Notes: generated from the letters alone by a model not told the origin. A DNA stretch of 43,928 nt from JADHOX01 sp038120515 (GCA_038120515.1 JAYOLW010000013.1:1-43928), one strand, 5' to 3'. Counted from the first letter of the stretch, positions 18,582 to 27,380 are shown. A program made the numbers and translations.

Positions 18582-19870
18582 TACGCTGCCTCCAATAAAA
18601 CTGAACCACCTTGTCCTCCTCCAATGCATAAACTTGCTAATGCTCTAGTCTTGTTTTTTCTTTGCATTTGATAAAGTAAATGCAAAATTATCCTCATTCC
18701 AGTTACGCCAACAGGATGACCAACTGCAATTGCTCCACCATTTATATTTAATTTATCCATATCAATATCACCAATTTTTTTATCTAAATTAAATTTTTCT
18801 TTAGCATATTTTGCGCTACCAAAGGCTTCAACACAGGCAAGAACTTGTGCAGCAAAAGCTTCGTTTATTTCAATTAGATCAAAATCACTAAGTTTAAGAT
18901 TATTACGTTGTAGTATTTTTACTGTTGCATGAACAGGCCCTATTCCCATTCTTTGTGGCTCACAACCAGAATAAGCATAATCACTAATAAAACCAAGTAT
19001 GTCTAATTTGTTTTTTTTCGCATAAGTTTCTGAAGCTAAAAATAAAGCAGCAGCACCATCAGTAATTTGGGATGAATTACCAGCTGTTACAGTACCGTTA
19101 ACTCTATCAAAATAGGGTTTTAATTTAGCAAGATCTTTCATGTTTTGGCCAGGTCTTACCCCTTCATCTGATTCTAAAATTTGTTCTTTAGCTGGATTAG
19201 CAATTATTGGAATGATTTCATCTATATATTCATTATTTTCAATTGCTCGACTAGCTTTAAGATGACTATTTAGAGCAAACTCATCTTGCATTTCTCTGGT
19301 TATATTAAAATCTCTCGCTAGAAGTTCGGCAGTGTCTCCCATTATCATTCCGTTAGTTGGGTCTGTAAGACCATGCTTTAAACCAATTTCAGGAGCCAGC
19401 ATTTTGAGTCTAAATTTTGCTATCGCTTTTATCTTATTTGTAACAGTTCTAGCTCTCATCAAATTTTCTAGGAATTGTTTATATTGTTTGTTAAAGAAGA
19501 AAGGGATGTTTGTCATTGATTCGGCAGAGACGGCGGCAATAAACTCATTGTTACCTGATAAAATTCTTGCAATTCCAGATGTGATGGCTTCAAAACCAGA
19601 AGCACAATTTCTATGAACCGTAAAAGCTGGAACATTTTGGTTGATGCCGGCTCTTAGTGAGATAATTCTGGCAATATTCATTGATTCTGCAGGTTGGGCA
19701 ACATTACCAGCAATTACTTCATCTATTCTTGCAGCTAGATCAGGATATTGTGTTATTAATTCTCTTAAAATTATACTACCTAATTGATCTGGTTCGAAAT
19801 TTTTAAGTGATCCTGACATTTTGCCAAGAGGAGTTCTAAAGCCTTTTATGACTGCGATTCTTTCTTTCAT
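18581..19870 (-). CDS. fadI: Acetyl-CoA C-acyltransferase (3-ketoacyl-CoA thiolase), FadI type
   Basis: Thiolytic last step of beta-oxidation. 429 residues, close to FadI (about 436) and longer than FadA (about 387). The nucleophilic cysteine is Cys-89 in TVHRNCASGFEAI; the catalytic His lies in NINGGAIAVGHPVGVTGMRI and the second Cys in SLCIGGGQGGSVLLEA. The start is ATG 19870, two bases after the fadD stop, and the stop overlaps the fadJ start, so the three genes form one translationally coupled unit. Together with fadD and fadE a full route from free fatty acid to acetyl-CoA is encoded. Confidence 0.95.
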   Translation of the reverse strand: MKERIAVIKGFRTPLGKMSGSLKNFEPDQLGSIILRELITQYPDLAARIDEVIAGNVAQPAESMNIARIISLRAGINQNVPAFTVHRNCASGFEAITSGIARILSGNNEFIAAVSAESMTNIPFFFNKQYKQFLENLMRARTVTNKIKAIAKFRLKMLAPEIGLKHGLTDPTNGMIMGDTAELLARDFNITREMQDEFALNSHLKASRAIENNEYIDEIIPIIANPAKEQILESDEGVRPGQNMKDLAKLKPYFDRVNGTVTAGNSSQITDGAAALFLASETYAKKNKLDILGFISDYAYSGCEPQRMGIGPVHATVKILQRNNLKLSDFDLIEINEAFAAQVLACVEAFGSAKYAKEKFNLDKKIGDIDMDKLNINGGAIAVGHPVGVTGMRIILHLLYQMQRKNKTRALASLCIGGGQGGSVLLEAA

Positions 19871-19872
19871 AA

Positions 19873-21588
19873 TTATTTATAAAGTGATGAAATTTGTTTT
19901 TTATAATTTGCTAAAATTACATGTCTTCTTATCTTCATAGAAGGTGTAAGTTGATTATTTTCTATAGAAGGTAGCTCTTTAGCAATTATAAATTTTTGGA
20001 TTTTTTCCCAGTGATTTAAATTTTTATTAATTTCATCAATAGCTGAATTTAAATTCTGTTCAAAAATTTTGAATTTAATTTTATTTTTCTTGAGTTTCTT
20101 AACATCAACAAAAATAATTGCGGAAACAAATTTGCATCCATCGGCAATTATCATTGCTGTTTCAACATTATCGATTTCCTTAATTTTTTCTTCGATATTA
20201 ATTGGTGATACATATTTTCCATTAGATGTTTTCATAAGTTCTTTCTTGCGACCGTTGATGAATAAGAACCCTTCATCATCTATATAACCAAGATCACCAG
20301 TTTTTAACCATGAATTTTCTATTATCAAATTAGTTTCCTTTTGATTTTTGTAATAGCCATGCATTACGTTAGGTCCTTTAACTAATATCTCATTGTCTTC
20401 CGCAATTTTAACTTCAATATTTGGTATTATTTTACCTGATGAACCAAATTTTGATGCATTTGGATGGTTAACCGATATCACAGGAGATGTTTCAGTAAGA
20501 CCATAGCCCTGGTACAATGGAAGTCCTATATTTAAAAAGAATTTATTTATATTTTTAGATAAAGGTGCACCACCAGATATCATGATTTTAATATTGCCGC
20601 CAAGAATATTAATAATTTTGTTGTATAAAATTTTATTAAATAATTTCCAAATCGGACTTTTTTTTGTAGTTTTTGTATTAGTTTTTAAAGCGTAATTGAT
20701 AGCAAGATTTGCTAAGATTTGCCTAGGAAAACTTGCAGTGTTAATTTTTTCTTTTAAATTAATGAAAATTTTTTCAAGTAATCTTGGTACAGTGGTTACA
20801 ATAGTTGGTTTAATTTCGGCCAAAAGATTTTGAACATTTGAAATATCATCTGCAAAGTAAACTTTAACATTTTTTTGCAAATATAAGAGCATTACCATTC
20901 TTTCAAAAATATGAGCAAGAGGTAGAAATGATAAGGCTATGTCTTGATTTGATAAATGAAATAATTTGCTGGTAGCTTTTACTTGTGAAATTAAATTTTT
21001 ATGAGTTAAGCACACACCTTTTGGAACTCCTGTGCTACCAGATGTATAAATTATGGTAGCTAAATTTTCGGGTTTTATAATTTTTTTAAAACTTGATATT
21101 GATAAATTATTATTATTAGATTCATCAAAGACTTTGCTTAACGTTATTATTTTGGGATTTTTAACCATAATGCTATGCACTATGACTTTATCAAAATTAT
21201 CCATAAATTTTTTAATAACTTGCCAATTATCACTTCCATCTACAAATGCATATTTTACTCCAGTTTGTTCAATTTGAAATTTTAAATTTTCTTCTGAAAT
21301 ATTAGTAAACATTGGCACAGAAACGCCACCGTTAAGCTGGATTGCAAAATCATAAATAAGCCAATAAGGAGATGATTTCGCAAAGATAGCAACTTTAGTG
21401 TTATGATTAATTCCTAGTGATCTAAGGTAATGGGCAACGGATAGAGTTTTTTTGACAAAATCTTTGGTAGAAAAGGGACGCCATTGGTCACGATTTAAAT
21501 AATTCAAACAATTGTCGGATTTGTATTTTTTTGCGACATATTTAAACAAATCAACCAGCGTTTCGGCTTCTGAAAATTTTGCGACCAT
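19873..21588 (-). CDS. fadD: Long-chain acyl-CoA synthetase (AMP-binding)
   Basis: Activates fatty acids with ATP and CoA. 571 residues of the ANL adenylate-forming superfamily: the P-loop TIIYTSGSTGVPKGVCLTHK, the A5-like YQGYGLTETSPVISVN, LKTGDLGYIDDEGFLFINGR with the adenylate-contact Asp, and a C-terminal lysine region RKKELMKTSNGKYVSP. The long insert and the PLAHIFERM motif resemble eukaryote-like long-chain synthetases (FAA1/ACSL-like, COG1022) rather than E. coli FadD, so the gene name is functional. It is the first gene of the minus-strand run; AAGGT directly abuts the ATG. It is divergent from ychF across about 180 bases that hold a perfect TATAAT at 21707-21712 facing ychF. Confidence 0.93.
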   Translation of the reverse strand: MVAKFSEAETLVDLFKYVAKKYKSDNCLNYLNRDQWRPFSTKDFVKKTLSVAHYLRSLGINHNTKVAIFAKSSPYWLIYDFAIQLNGGVSVPMFTNISEENLKFQIEQTGVKYAFVDGSDNWQVIKKFMDNFDKVIVHSIMVKNPKIITLSKVFDESNNNNLSISSFKKIIKPENLATIIYTSGSTGVPKGVCLTHKNLISQVKATSKLFHLSNQDIALSFLPLAHIFERMVMLLYLQKNVKVYFADDISNVQNLLAEIKPTIVTTVPRLLEKIFINLKEKINTASFPRQILANLAINYALKTNTKTTKKSPIWKLFNKILYNKIINILGGNIKIMISGGAPLSKNINKFFLNIGLPLYQGYGLTETSPVISVNHPNASKFGSSGKIIPNIEVKIAEDNEILVKGPNVMHGYYKNQKETNLIIENSWLKTGDLGYIDDEGFLFINGRKKELMKTSNGKYVSPINIEEKIKEIDNVETAMIIADGCKFVSAIIFVDVKKLKKNKIKFKIFEQNLNSAIDEINKNLNHWEKIQKFIIAKELPSIENNQLTPSMKIRRHVILANYKKQISSLYK

Positions 21589-21770
21589 ACCTTTTTAAGA
21601 ATTTACCATTTAATAGTCTATTTCATTGAATTATTTGTCAAGAAATGAAAATATATTTTTCTAATTATACGTTAAAAATTTAAAGTTTTTAATAGTATGA
21701 ATTTTCTATAATCAGCCTTGACTAAGAATGAAATTATGGCATTTTAAACAAAAAATTTTATAAATTAATT

Positions 21771-22874
21771 ATGTCTCTTACTGCTGGTATTGTCGGTCTT
21801 CCAAATGTTGGAAAGTCAACTTTGTTTAATGCTCTTACTGCAACTCAAAAAGCTGAGGCTGCTAATTTTCCGTTTTGTACAATTGAACCAAATGTCGGAA
21901 GAGTGTCAGTACCTGATGAAAGACTTGATAAACTAGCTGTTTTAGCAAAAACAAAAAACAAGGTCCCTACTTTTCTTGAATTTGTAGATATCGCAGGTCT
22001 TGTTAAAGGTGCATCAAAAGGTGAAGGTCTTGGAAATAAATTTCTAGGAAATATTCAGTCAACAGATTGTATAATTCATGTTATTAGATGTTTTGAAGAT
22101 TCTGATGTTACGCATGTATCTGGTAATATTGATAGTATGCGTGATCTTGAAGTTATAGAGACCGAGCTTATGCTTGCAGATCTTGAGTCAGTGCAAAAAA
22201 GAATGCAAAATCTTGAAAAGAAACTTCGGGCAAATGATAAGAATGCTCAAATTGACATGGGTTTGTTTAAGAGAGTTCATGATTTATTGTCTGAAGGAAA
22301 ACCTGTTAGATTAATAGATGGTCTTAATGAAGATGAAGAAAAATCTTTAAAAACTGCTCAGTTTCTTACGAGTAAAAAAACATTATATGTTTGTAATGTC
22401 GCAGAAGATGAAATATCAAATGGTAATAGTGAGTCAGATAAGATAAAAAAATATGCACAAGTAAATAATGCTGAAGTTGTTTTGATATCTGCAAAAATTG
22501 AAGAGGAAATCGCCCTACTTGAAACCATTGAAGAAAAACAAGAATTTCTTGAAACTCTTGGTCTTGCAGAATCTGGTTTAGCTAAAATTATTAAAGCTAG
22601 TTATGATTTACTTAATTTAATCACTTATTTCACTGTTGGTGAAAAAGAAACTAGAGCTTGGACAATTAAAAAAGGTTATACAGCTAGACAATCTGCCGGT
22701 GTTATTCATACAGATTTTGAAAGAGGTTTTATCTCAGCTGATACTATATATTTTCAAGATTTACTTGATTTAGGTAGTGAAAGAGCTGCAAAGGAAGCCG
22801 GAAAGGTTCGTCAAGAAGGTCGCGATTACGTGGCAATTGATGGTGATGTCTTTCACTTTAAATTTAATGTGTAA
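21771..22874 (+). CDS. ychF: Redox/ribosome-associated ATPase YchF (OLA1 family)
   Basis: 367-residue Obg-family P-loop protein of near-universal occurrence. GLPNVGKSTLFNALT is the P-loop, NFPFCTIEPNVG the switch I region typical of YchF, FVDIAGLVKGASKGEGLGNKF the G3 stretch, and the C-terminal TGS-like domain contains TYFTVGEKETRAWTI and HTDFERGFISAD. Family members prefer ATP over GTP and are tied to translation and stress; the precise role is unsettled. Candidate promoter elements upstream are TATAAT at 21707-21712 and a TTGACT at 21718-21723 with a poor -10. It ends exactly where the convergent small gene ends (22874/22875). Confidence 0.96.
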   Translation: MSLTAGIVGLPNVGKSTLFNALTATQKAEAANFPFCTIEPNVGRVSVPDERLDKLAVLAKTKNKVPTFLEFVDIAGLVKGASKGEGLGNKFLGNIQSTDCIIHVIRCFEDSDVTHVSGNIDSMRDLEVIETELMLADLESVQKRMQNLEKKLRANDKNAQIDMGLFKRVHDLLSEGKPVRLIDGLNEDEEKSLKTAQFLTSKKTLYVCNVAEDEISNGNSESDKIKKYAQVNNAEVVLISAKIEEEIALLETIEEKQEFLETLGLAESGLAKIIKASYDLLNLITYFTVGEKETRAWTIKKGYTARQSAGVIHTDFERGFISADTIYFQDLLDLGSERAAKEAGKVRQEGRDYVAIDGDVFHFKFNV

Positions 22875-23156
22875 TTACAATCTTTCGATTCCACCAGTTT
22901 TTGTTTCAGTATTATTTGAATTATGAGATTTGTCGTGAGAGATTTTCTGAGTTTGTTGTTGATCTAATGCCGTTGTATCAGCTGCAATGCCAAAGCGACA
23001 GCCAGCTTGATGTAAACTAGAGCCAATATCCTTTAAATTCTCTATCAAGCTCTGTGGTAATTCTCCAAAACTTTCAAGACTTGCATAAGGTTTGCGCCCT
23101 TCATCTTTTGAAGGGCTTTGCTCATTATCTTTGTTACCACCAAAACCAAAAGCCAT
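22875..23156 (-). CDS. Small hypothetical protein downstream of metE
   Basis: 93 residues, not recognised. It starts with a glycine-rich MAFGFGGNKDNEQS, has a short amphipathic middle (SLIENLKDIGSSLHQAGCRF) and a hydrophilic, Asn/Gln/Lys-rich tail. No signal peptide or membrane segment is seen. It starts 11 bases after the metE stop on the same strand, so it is probably transcribed with metE, and its stop abuts the ychF stop tail to tail. The tidy fit between neighbours and the ATG start support a real gene, but there is no homology cue. Confidence 0.55.
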   Translation of the reverse strand: MAFGFGGNKDNEQSPSKDEGRKPYASLESFGELPQSLIENLKDIGSSLHQAGCRFGIAADTTALDQQQTQKISHDKSHNSNNTETKTGGIERL

Positions 23157-23167
23157 ACAACCTCAAA

Positions 23168-25456
23168 TTATGCTGCGTTTCTTTGATCTTCTCTCAAATT
23201 TTTAGCAGCAGTTACCATTTTCATTAGAGCGGATTTAACTTCTTCCCAACCTCTAGTTTTTAAGCCACAATCAGGGTTAACCCATAATCTTTGTGGTTCG
23301 ATTACTTTAAGAGCCTTACGAAGTAAGTTTTCCATCTCTTCAACTTTAGGTACTCTTGGTGAATGTATGTCATAAACACCAGGACCAATATCATTAGGAT
23401 AGTTGAAATCGGTAAAAGCGTCAAGCAGTTCCATATCAGACCTAGATGTTTCAATTGAAATAACATCAGCATCTAAGGCTGCAATTGAGTCCATAATATC
23501 ATTAAATTCAGAGTAACACATATGTGTGTGAATCTGAGTCGAATTAGCGGCAGAACAAGCTGATAGTTTAAATGAATTAACAGCCCAATTTAAATATTCA
23601 GCCCAATCAGATTTACGAAGAGGTAAACCTTCTCTAATAGCTGGTTCGTCAATTTGGATAATTTTAATTCCTGCATTTTCAAGATCAGAAACTTCATCTC
23701 TTATTGCCAGGCCAATTTGATAACAAGTATCACTTCTTGGTTGATCATCTCTAACAAATGACCATTGAAGAATAGTAATAGGACCTGTAAGCATTCCTTT
23801 CATTCTTTTGTTAGTAAGACTTTGGGCATATTTAGTCCAATCAACTGTCATTGGAGCTTTTCTTGAAATGTCACCAAAAATTACCGGTGGTTTTACACAT
23901 CTAGAACCATAACTTTGAACCCAACCAAAACTAGTAAAAGTAAAGCCAGATAATTGTTCACCGAAATACTCAACCATGTCATTTCGTTCAGCTTCACCAT
24001 GCACTAAAACATCAATATCTATTTCTTCTTGAAATTTAACGGCATGCTGAATCTCTTCAGCGATAAATTTATCATATTCAGCTTGAGTTACCTCACCTTT
24101 TTTAAATTTAGCTCTAACTTGTCTAAGCTCTTTTGTTTGAGGAAATGATCCAATTGTTGTTGTTGGAAATGCAGGAAGTCCAAGTTCTGAATTTTGTTCT
24201 TTGATACGATCAGCAAAAACATTTTGTCTATTAAACATTGATTCATCAAGACTATTCATTCTGTTTTTAACTTCAGGATTATGAATCTTAGAAGATATCT
24301 TTCTGCTTTCAGCAGACGCTTGGTTTCTAGCTAATACTTCTTCTGAGCCTTCGCTATTTGTAATAATAGCTTTTAGATCAGATAGTTCAGCAATTTTTTG
24401 TTTTGCAAAAGCCATCCAGTCTTTAATTTCAGAATCTAGTTTAGTTTCTGAGTCAAGATCAACCGGAGAATGAAGTAAAGAACATGATGAAGATAAAATT
24501 AATCTATCATCAGATACAGACTTTGAAACATCAGCTATTTTAGCAAGTGTGTCTTGGTAATTTGCTTTCCAAATGTTTCTTCCGTTAATTACTCCAAGAC
24601 TAACAATCTTATCTTCAGATAAGTTTTTCGCAAATTCAATGTTAGATTCACTCCTAACTATGTCAAAATGAACAGAATCAACTGGTAAGTTATTAACAAT
24701 AGCAAAATTATCACCATAGCTTTCAAAGTAACTTGCAAGGTGAATGTTTATGTTACCTTTTGCTGCACTAATTCTTTGATATGCATTCTCAAATAAAGAT
24801 TTAACATTTACTTCAAGGTCAAGAGATAGGATTGGTTCATCAATTTGAATATCTTTACAACCAAGTTCATTTAATTTTGTTAAAATTTCTTCGTAACAAT
24901 TTAATAAATTATCAATTAGGTCAAATCTATTAGAATTATCCTTTTCTTTACCAATATATAAATATGAAACAGGCCCGATTATTACTGGTTTAGTTTCAAA
25001 GCCATTTTCTTTAGCAAATTGGTAATCATCAAAGATTTTATGATAAGAGATTGAGAATTCTGTAGTTTTTTTAAATTCAGGAACGATGTAATGATAGTTT
25101 GTATCAAACCATTTAGTCATTTCCATTGCAACTACGTCAGTGTTACCATCTTGTTTTCCACGCGCCATTTGAAAATAAAGATCTAAACTTATATCGCCAC
25201 CTTCATGTTTGTATCTAGTTGGAACATTTCCAAAAGTGCAAGATGCATCAAGGATGTGGTCGTAATATGAGAAATCATTTGGAATTAAATCTATACCTTT
25301 TTCAGCATGAGATTTTAAATTATATAATTTGATTTGATTTGCTTCTTGGTTTAGTTCGGAAGTTGAAATTTCGCCTTTCCAATATTTTTCTACAGCTTTT
25401 TTTAGTTCTCTATTTGAACCAATTCTTGGGTATCCTAGTGTTGTTAATTTAACCAT
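23168..25456 (-). CDS. metE: Cobalamin-independent methionine synthase
   Basis: Transfers a methyl group from 5-methyltetrahydropteroyl-triglutamate to homocysteine. 762 residues, the normal two-barrel MetE length. The N-terminus TTLGYPRIGSNRELKKAVEK is typical; the C-terminal barrel starts near FPTTTIGSFPQT, and zinc ligands are seen in IHTHMCYSEF (His and Cys), the Glu of SIETSRSDME and the Cys of VNPDCGLKTRGW. An AAAGGT Shine-Dalgarno lies five bases before the ATG. Divergent from folE across 113 bases; both belong to one-carbon/pterin metabolism, though folE feeds folate synthesis rather than methionine directly. No SAM riboswitch fold is visible upstream. Confidence 0.97.
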   Translation of the reverse strand: MVKLTTLGYPRIGSNRELKKAVEKYWKGEISTSELNQEANQIKLYNLKSHAEKGIDLIPNDFSYYDHILDASCTFGNVPTRYKHEGGDISLDLYFQMARGKQDGNTDVVAMEMTKWFDTNYHYIVPEFKKTTEFSISYHKIFDDYQFAKENGFETKPVIIGPVSYLYIGKEKDNSNRFDLIDNLLNCYEEILTKLNELGCKDIQIDEPILSLDLEVNVKSLFENAYQRISAAKGNINIHLASYFESYGDNFAIVNNLPVDSVHFDIVRSESNIEFAKNLSEDKIVSLGVINGRNIWKANYQDTLAKIADVSKSVSDDRLILSSSCSLLHSPVDLDSETKLDSEIKDWMAFAKQKIAELSDLKAIITNSEGSEEVLARNQASAESRKISSKIHNPEVKNRMNSLDESMFNRQNVFADRIKEQNSELGLPAFPTTTIGSFPQTKELRQVRAKFKKGEVTQAEYDKFIAEEIQHAVKFQEEIDIDVLVHGEAERNDMVEYFGEQLSGFTFTSFGWVQSYGSRCVKPPVIFGDISRKAPMTVDWTKYAQSLTNKRMKGMLTGPITILQWSFVRDDQPRSDTCYQIGLAIRDEVSDLENAGIKIIQIDEPAIREGLPLRKSDWAEYLNWAVNSFKLSACSAANSTQIHTHMCYSEFNDIMDSIAALDADVISIETSRSDMELLDAFTDFNYPNDIGPGVYDIHSPRVPKVEEMENLLRKALKVIEPQRLWVNPDCGLKTRGWEEVKSALMKMVTAAKNLREDQRNAA

Positions 25457-25473
25457 TTGTAACCTTTAAATAA

Positions 25474-25501
25474 TTGACGCTAAAAAATTCACTTATATAA
25501 T
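25474..25501 (+). promoter_or_regulatory. Sigma70-type promoter of folE
   Basis: TTGACG at 25474-25479 and a perfect TATAAT at 25496-25501 are separated by 16 bases. Transcription would begin near 25508, leaving a leader of about 60 bases before the folE ATG at 25570. This is the best promoter match seen in the window. Confidence 0.75.
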
Positions 25502-25513
25502 GCAAAGCAAATC

Positions 25514-25541
25514 GGGATATATAAAATATATATCAGCTCCC
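25514..25541. promoter_or_regulatory. AT-rich dyad between metE and folE
   Basis: GATATATA at 25516-25523 pairs perfectly with TATATATC at 25527-25534 around a three-base AAA loop, and GGG (25514-25516) faces CCC (25539-25541) outside it with a bulge. It lies in the folE leader and upstream of metE on the other strand. It could be an mRNA hairpin or an operator; AT-rich palindromes are easy to get by chance, so this is tentative. Confidence 0.3.
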
Positions 25542-25569
25542 AATAATCAATGTTTTTAATAAAAATATT

Positions 25570-26160
25570 ATGAATCAGTCAAATTCAAACAAACCTTCTA
25601 GAGCTGAAGCTGAACAGGCGGTTAAAACTTTAATTAGTTGGGCCGGTGATGATTACACTCGAGAAGGACTAGTTGACACTCCTAAAAGAGTTGTAAATGC
25701 GTTTGAAGAATTCTTTGCTGGTTACGCTGAAGATCCTGAAGAAATTTTATCTACTACCTTTGAAGAAATTCATGGTTATGATGATATTGTTTTATTAAAA
25801 AATATGCGTTTAGAGTCTCATTGTGAGCATCACATGGTACCAATTATCGGTAAAGCTCATATTGCTTATTTGCCAAAACAAAGAGTTGTTGGTATTTCAA
25901 AAATAGCTCGTCTTTTGGATGTTTATGCTAAAAGACTGCAAACACAGGAAACTATGACGGCTCAAATAGTGAATACAATTGATAAAGTTTTAAACCCACT
26001 TGGTATTGCTGTAATTATTGATGCTAAACATCAATGTATGACAACTCGTGGTGTTAAGAAATCTGAGACTTCGACTGTAACTACAAAGTTTACTGGTGTT
26101 TTTCAAAATGACCCACAATATCAAGCTAGATTATATAATTTAATTAATCTTCAGCTATAA
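25570..26160 (+). CDS. folE: GTP cyclohydrolase I
   Basis: Makes 7,8-dihydroneopterin triphosphate from GTP, first step of folate synthesis (and of queuosine synthesis where present). 196 residues. Zinc ligands are Cys-85 and His-88 in SHCEHHMVP and Cys-156 in DAKHQCMTTRG, so it is the zinc-dependent FolE1. PKQRVVGISKIARLLDVYAK and RLQTQETMTAQI are strongly conserved. It has its own near-consensus promoter and is divergent from metE. Its last 17 bases overlap the end of the convergent rsmD gene. The queuosine-precursor transporter elsewhere in the window hints that FolE here serves folate rather than de novo queuosine, an inference. Confidence 0.97.
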   Translation: MNQSNSNKPSRAEAEQAVKTLISWAGDDYTREGLVDTPKRVVNAFEEFFAGYAEDPEEILSTTFEEIHGYDDIVLLKNMRLESHCEHHMVPIIGKAHIAYLPKQRVVGISKIARLLDVYAKRLQTQETMTAQIVNTIDKVLNPLGIAVIIDAKHQCMTTRGVKKSETSTVTTKFTGVFQNDPQYQARLYNLINLQL

Positions 26161-26728
26161 AAATTTGGTTATATTGTAAAAAATACAATTTAGTAATACC
26201 ATCTTCTCTTTTGTCCAATTGCACAAATCCTTCAGGGAGTTTAAATGTTGCTCTCTTAGCTAATTCTAAAACAATTATTGCTTTATTATTTAACCAATTT
26301 TTTTTGATTAATTCATTAAGAATGTTTTCAGAGATGTTTTGGTTATATGGTGGGTCAATAAAACATAGATCAGCAGACAAAGTAGCTTTAGGCATATTTA
26401 GAGCATTATAATTTAAGAATTTTATTCTTTCTAATACACCAAGTTTTGTAGCATTAAAATGGGTTAATTCGCCAAAAAGCCTGTTTTTATCAATCAAAAT
26501 AGCATTTTGAACTCCTCTTGAAAGTGCTTCAAAAGAAATGCTCCCTAATCCTGAACAAATATCCAAAATAATTTCAATATCTGATAACTCTCTATCTGGA
26601 AATATCAATGGGTTATGCTCAAGAATGTTAAAAATCTTTTCTTTGATTTTATTGGTTGTTGGTCTTAAATCTTGATGACGCAAAGTTTCTATTTTGCGTC
26701 CCTTAAGACTACCGCAAATTATTCTCAT
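26144..26728 (-). CDS. rsmD: 16S rRNA (guanine966-N2)-methyltransferase RsmD
   Basis: Methylates 16S rRNA in the 30S subunit. I use ATG 26728 (MRIICGSLKGRKIETL, 194 residues), as RsmD proteins start with M-R-I-[IV]-[AS]-G-x-x-[KR]-G-R; the upstream ATG at 26761 sits next to a terminator hairpin and adds 11 atypical residues. The SAM fold is ILDICSGLGSISFEALSRG and the catalytic motif is CFIDPPYNQN (DPPY). The C-terminal region IIVLELAKRATFKLPEGF is also typical. It lies downstream of the peroxiredoxin gene on the same strand, separated by that terminator, and converges on folE with a 17-base overlap. Confidence 0.92.
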   Translation of the reverse strand: MRIICGSLKGRKIETLRHQDLRPTTNKIKEKIFNILEHNPLIFPDRELSDIEIILDICSGLGSISFEALSRGVQNAILIDKNRLFGELTHFNATKLGVLERIKFLNYNALNMPKATLSADLCFIDPPYNQNISENILNELIKKNWLNNKAIIVLELAKRATFKLPEGFVQLDKREDGITKLYFLQYNQIFIAED

Positions 26729-26734
26729 AGTTAT

Positions 26735-26759
26735 AAAAGGCCAAGCGCTAAACTTGGCC
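26735..26759 (-). terminator. Rho-independent terminator after the peroxiredoxin gene
   Basis: On the minus strand GGCCAAG and CTTGGCC (26759-26753 and 26745-26739) pair perfectly around a seven-base loop, followed by TTTT (26738-26735). It lies just after the peroxiredoxin stop and before the rsmD ATG at 26728. The T-run is short, so termination may be partial. Confidence 0.7.
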
Positions 26760-26771
26760 ATTAATTAAAAT

Positions 26772-27326
26772 TTATGCAGCTTCAACTTTATTTAAGTCAA
26801 TAGTTTCTTCGCCTTTGTTCCAGTTACATGGGCAAAGTTCATCAGATTGAGCAGCGTCAAGAATTCTTAAGACTTCATTTGGATTCCTACCAACACTTAA
26901 TCCGTTTACAGATGCATGTTGGATAACATTTTGAGGGTCAACAATGAAAGTTGCTCTAAGTGCAACACCTTCTGCTTCATTAATAACGCCAAAGCCATTA
27001 GCTAATTCTTTTTTAATGTCAGCAAATAGTGGGTATTGTAAATTTTTTAAGTCAGGATGTGAGTTTTTCCATGCAAGATGAACAAATTCTGAATCTGTAC
27101 TAACTCCAATAATTTGTGCATCACGATCAGCAAATTCTTGGTTTAATTCATTGAATGCAGCAATTTCAGTTGGGCAAATAAAAGTGAAATCTTTAGGATA
27201 AAAGAATATTACTTTCCATTTTCCTTGGTAAGAATCTTGGTTAATTTTTTCAAAACCATCTTTGATTGAGTTACCAGTAACTGCAGTTCCAGCAAAATTA
27301 GGTAATTTTTGTCCAATTGTAAGCAT
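26772..27326 (-). CDS. Typical 2-Cys peroxiredoxin (AhpC/Prx1 family)
   Basis: Reduces hydrogen peroxide and organic hydroperoxides. 184 residues. The peroxidatic Cys-51 is in FYPKDFTFICPTE; the resolving cysteine lies in ELCPCNWNKGE (Cys-165/Cys-167), so a two-Cys mechanism is expected. VALRATFIVDPQNVIQHASV is typical of AhpC. No ahpF or other reductase gene is adjacent. Divergent from leuD across 90 bases with a short palindrome between the starts, and followed by a hairpin terminator, so it is probably a single-gene transcript. Confidence 0.94.
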   Translation of the reverse strand: MLTIGQKLPNFAGTAVTGNSIKDGFEKINQDSYQGKWKVIFFYPKDFTFICPTEIAAFNELNQEFADRDAQIIGVSTDSEFVHLAWKNSHPDLKNLQYPLFADIKKELANGFGVINEAEGVALRATFIVDPQNVIQHASVNGLSVGRNPNEVLRILDAAQSDELCPCNWNKGEETIDLNKVEAA

Positions 27327-27351
27327 TTTAAATAAATAATATTAAAGTATG

Positions 27352-27380
27352 TTGATAAATCATAATCATTTGATTATAAA
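27352..27380 (+). promoter_or_regulatory. Promoter of leuD with overlapping palindrome
   Basis: TTGATA at 27352-27357 and TATAAA at 27375-27380 are spaced by 17 bases, each one mismatch from consensus. The palindrome ATAATCA-TT-TGATTAT at 27362-27377 fills the spacer and runs into the -10 box, a position where a bound regulator would block transcription. Promoter is well supported; the operator idea is inference. Confidence 0.6.

Noticed and set aside
25457..25569. SAM or cobalamin riboswitch upstream of metE
   Set aside because: Only about 113 bases of AT-rich sequence with no conserved core motifs or multi-stem fold.
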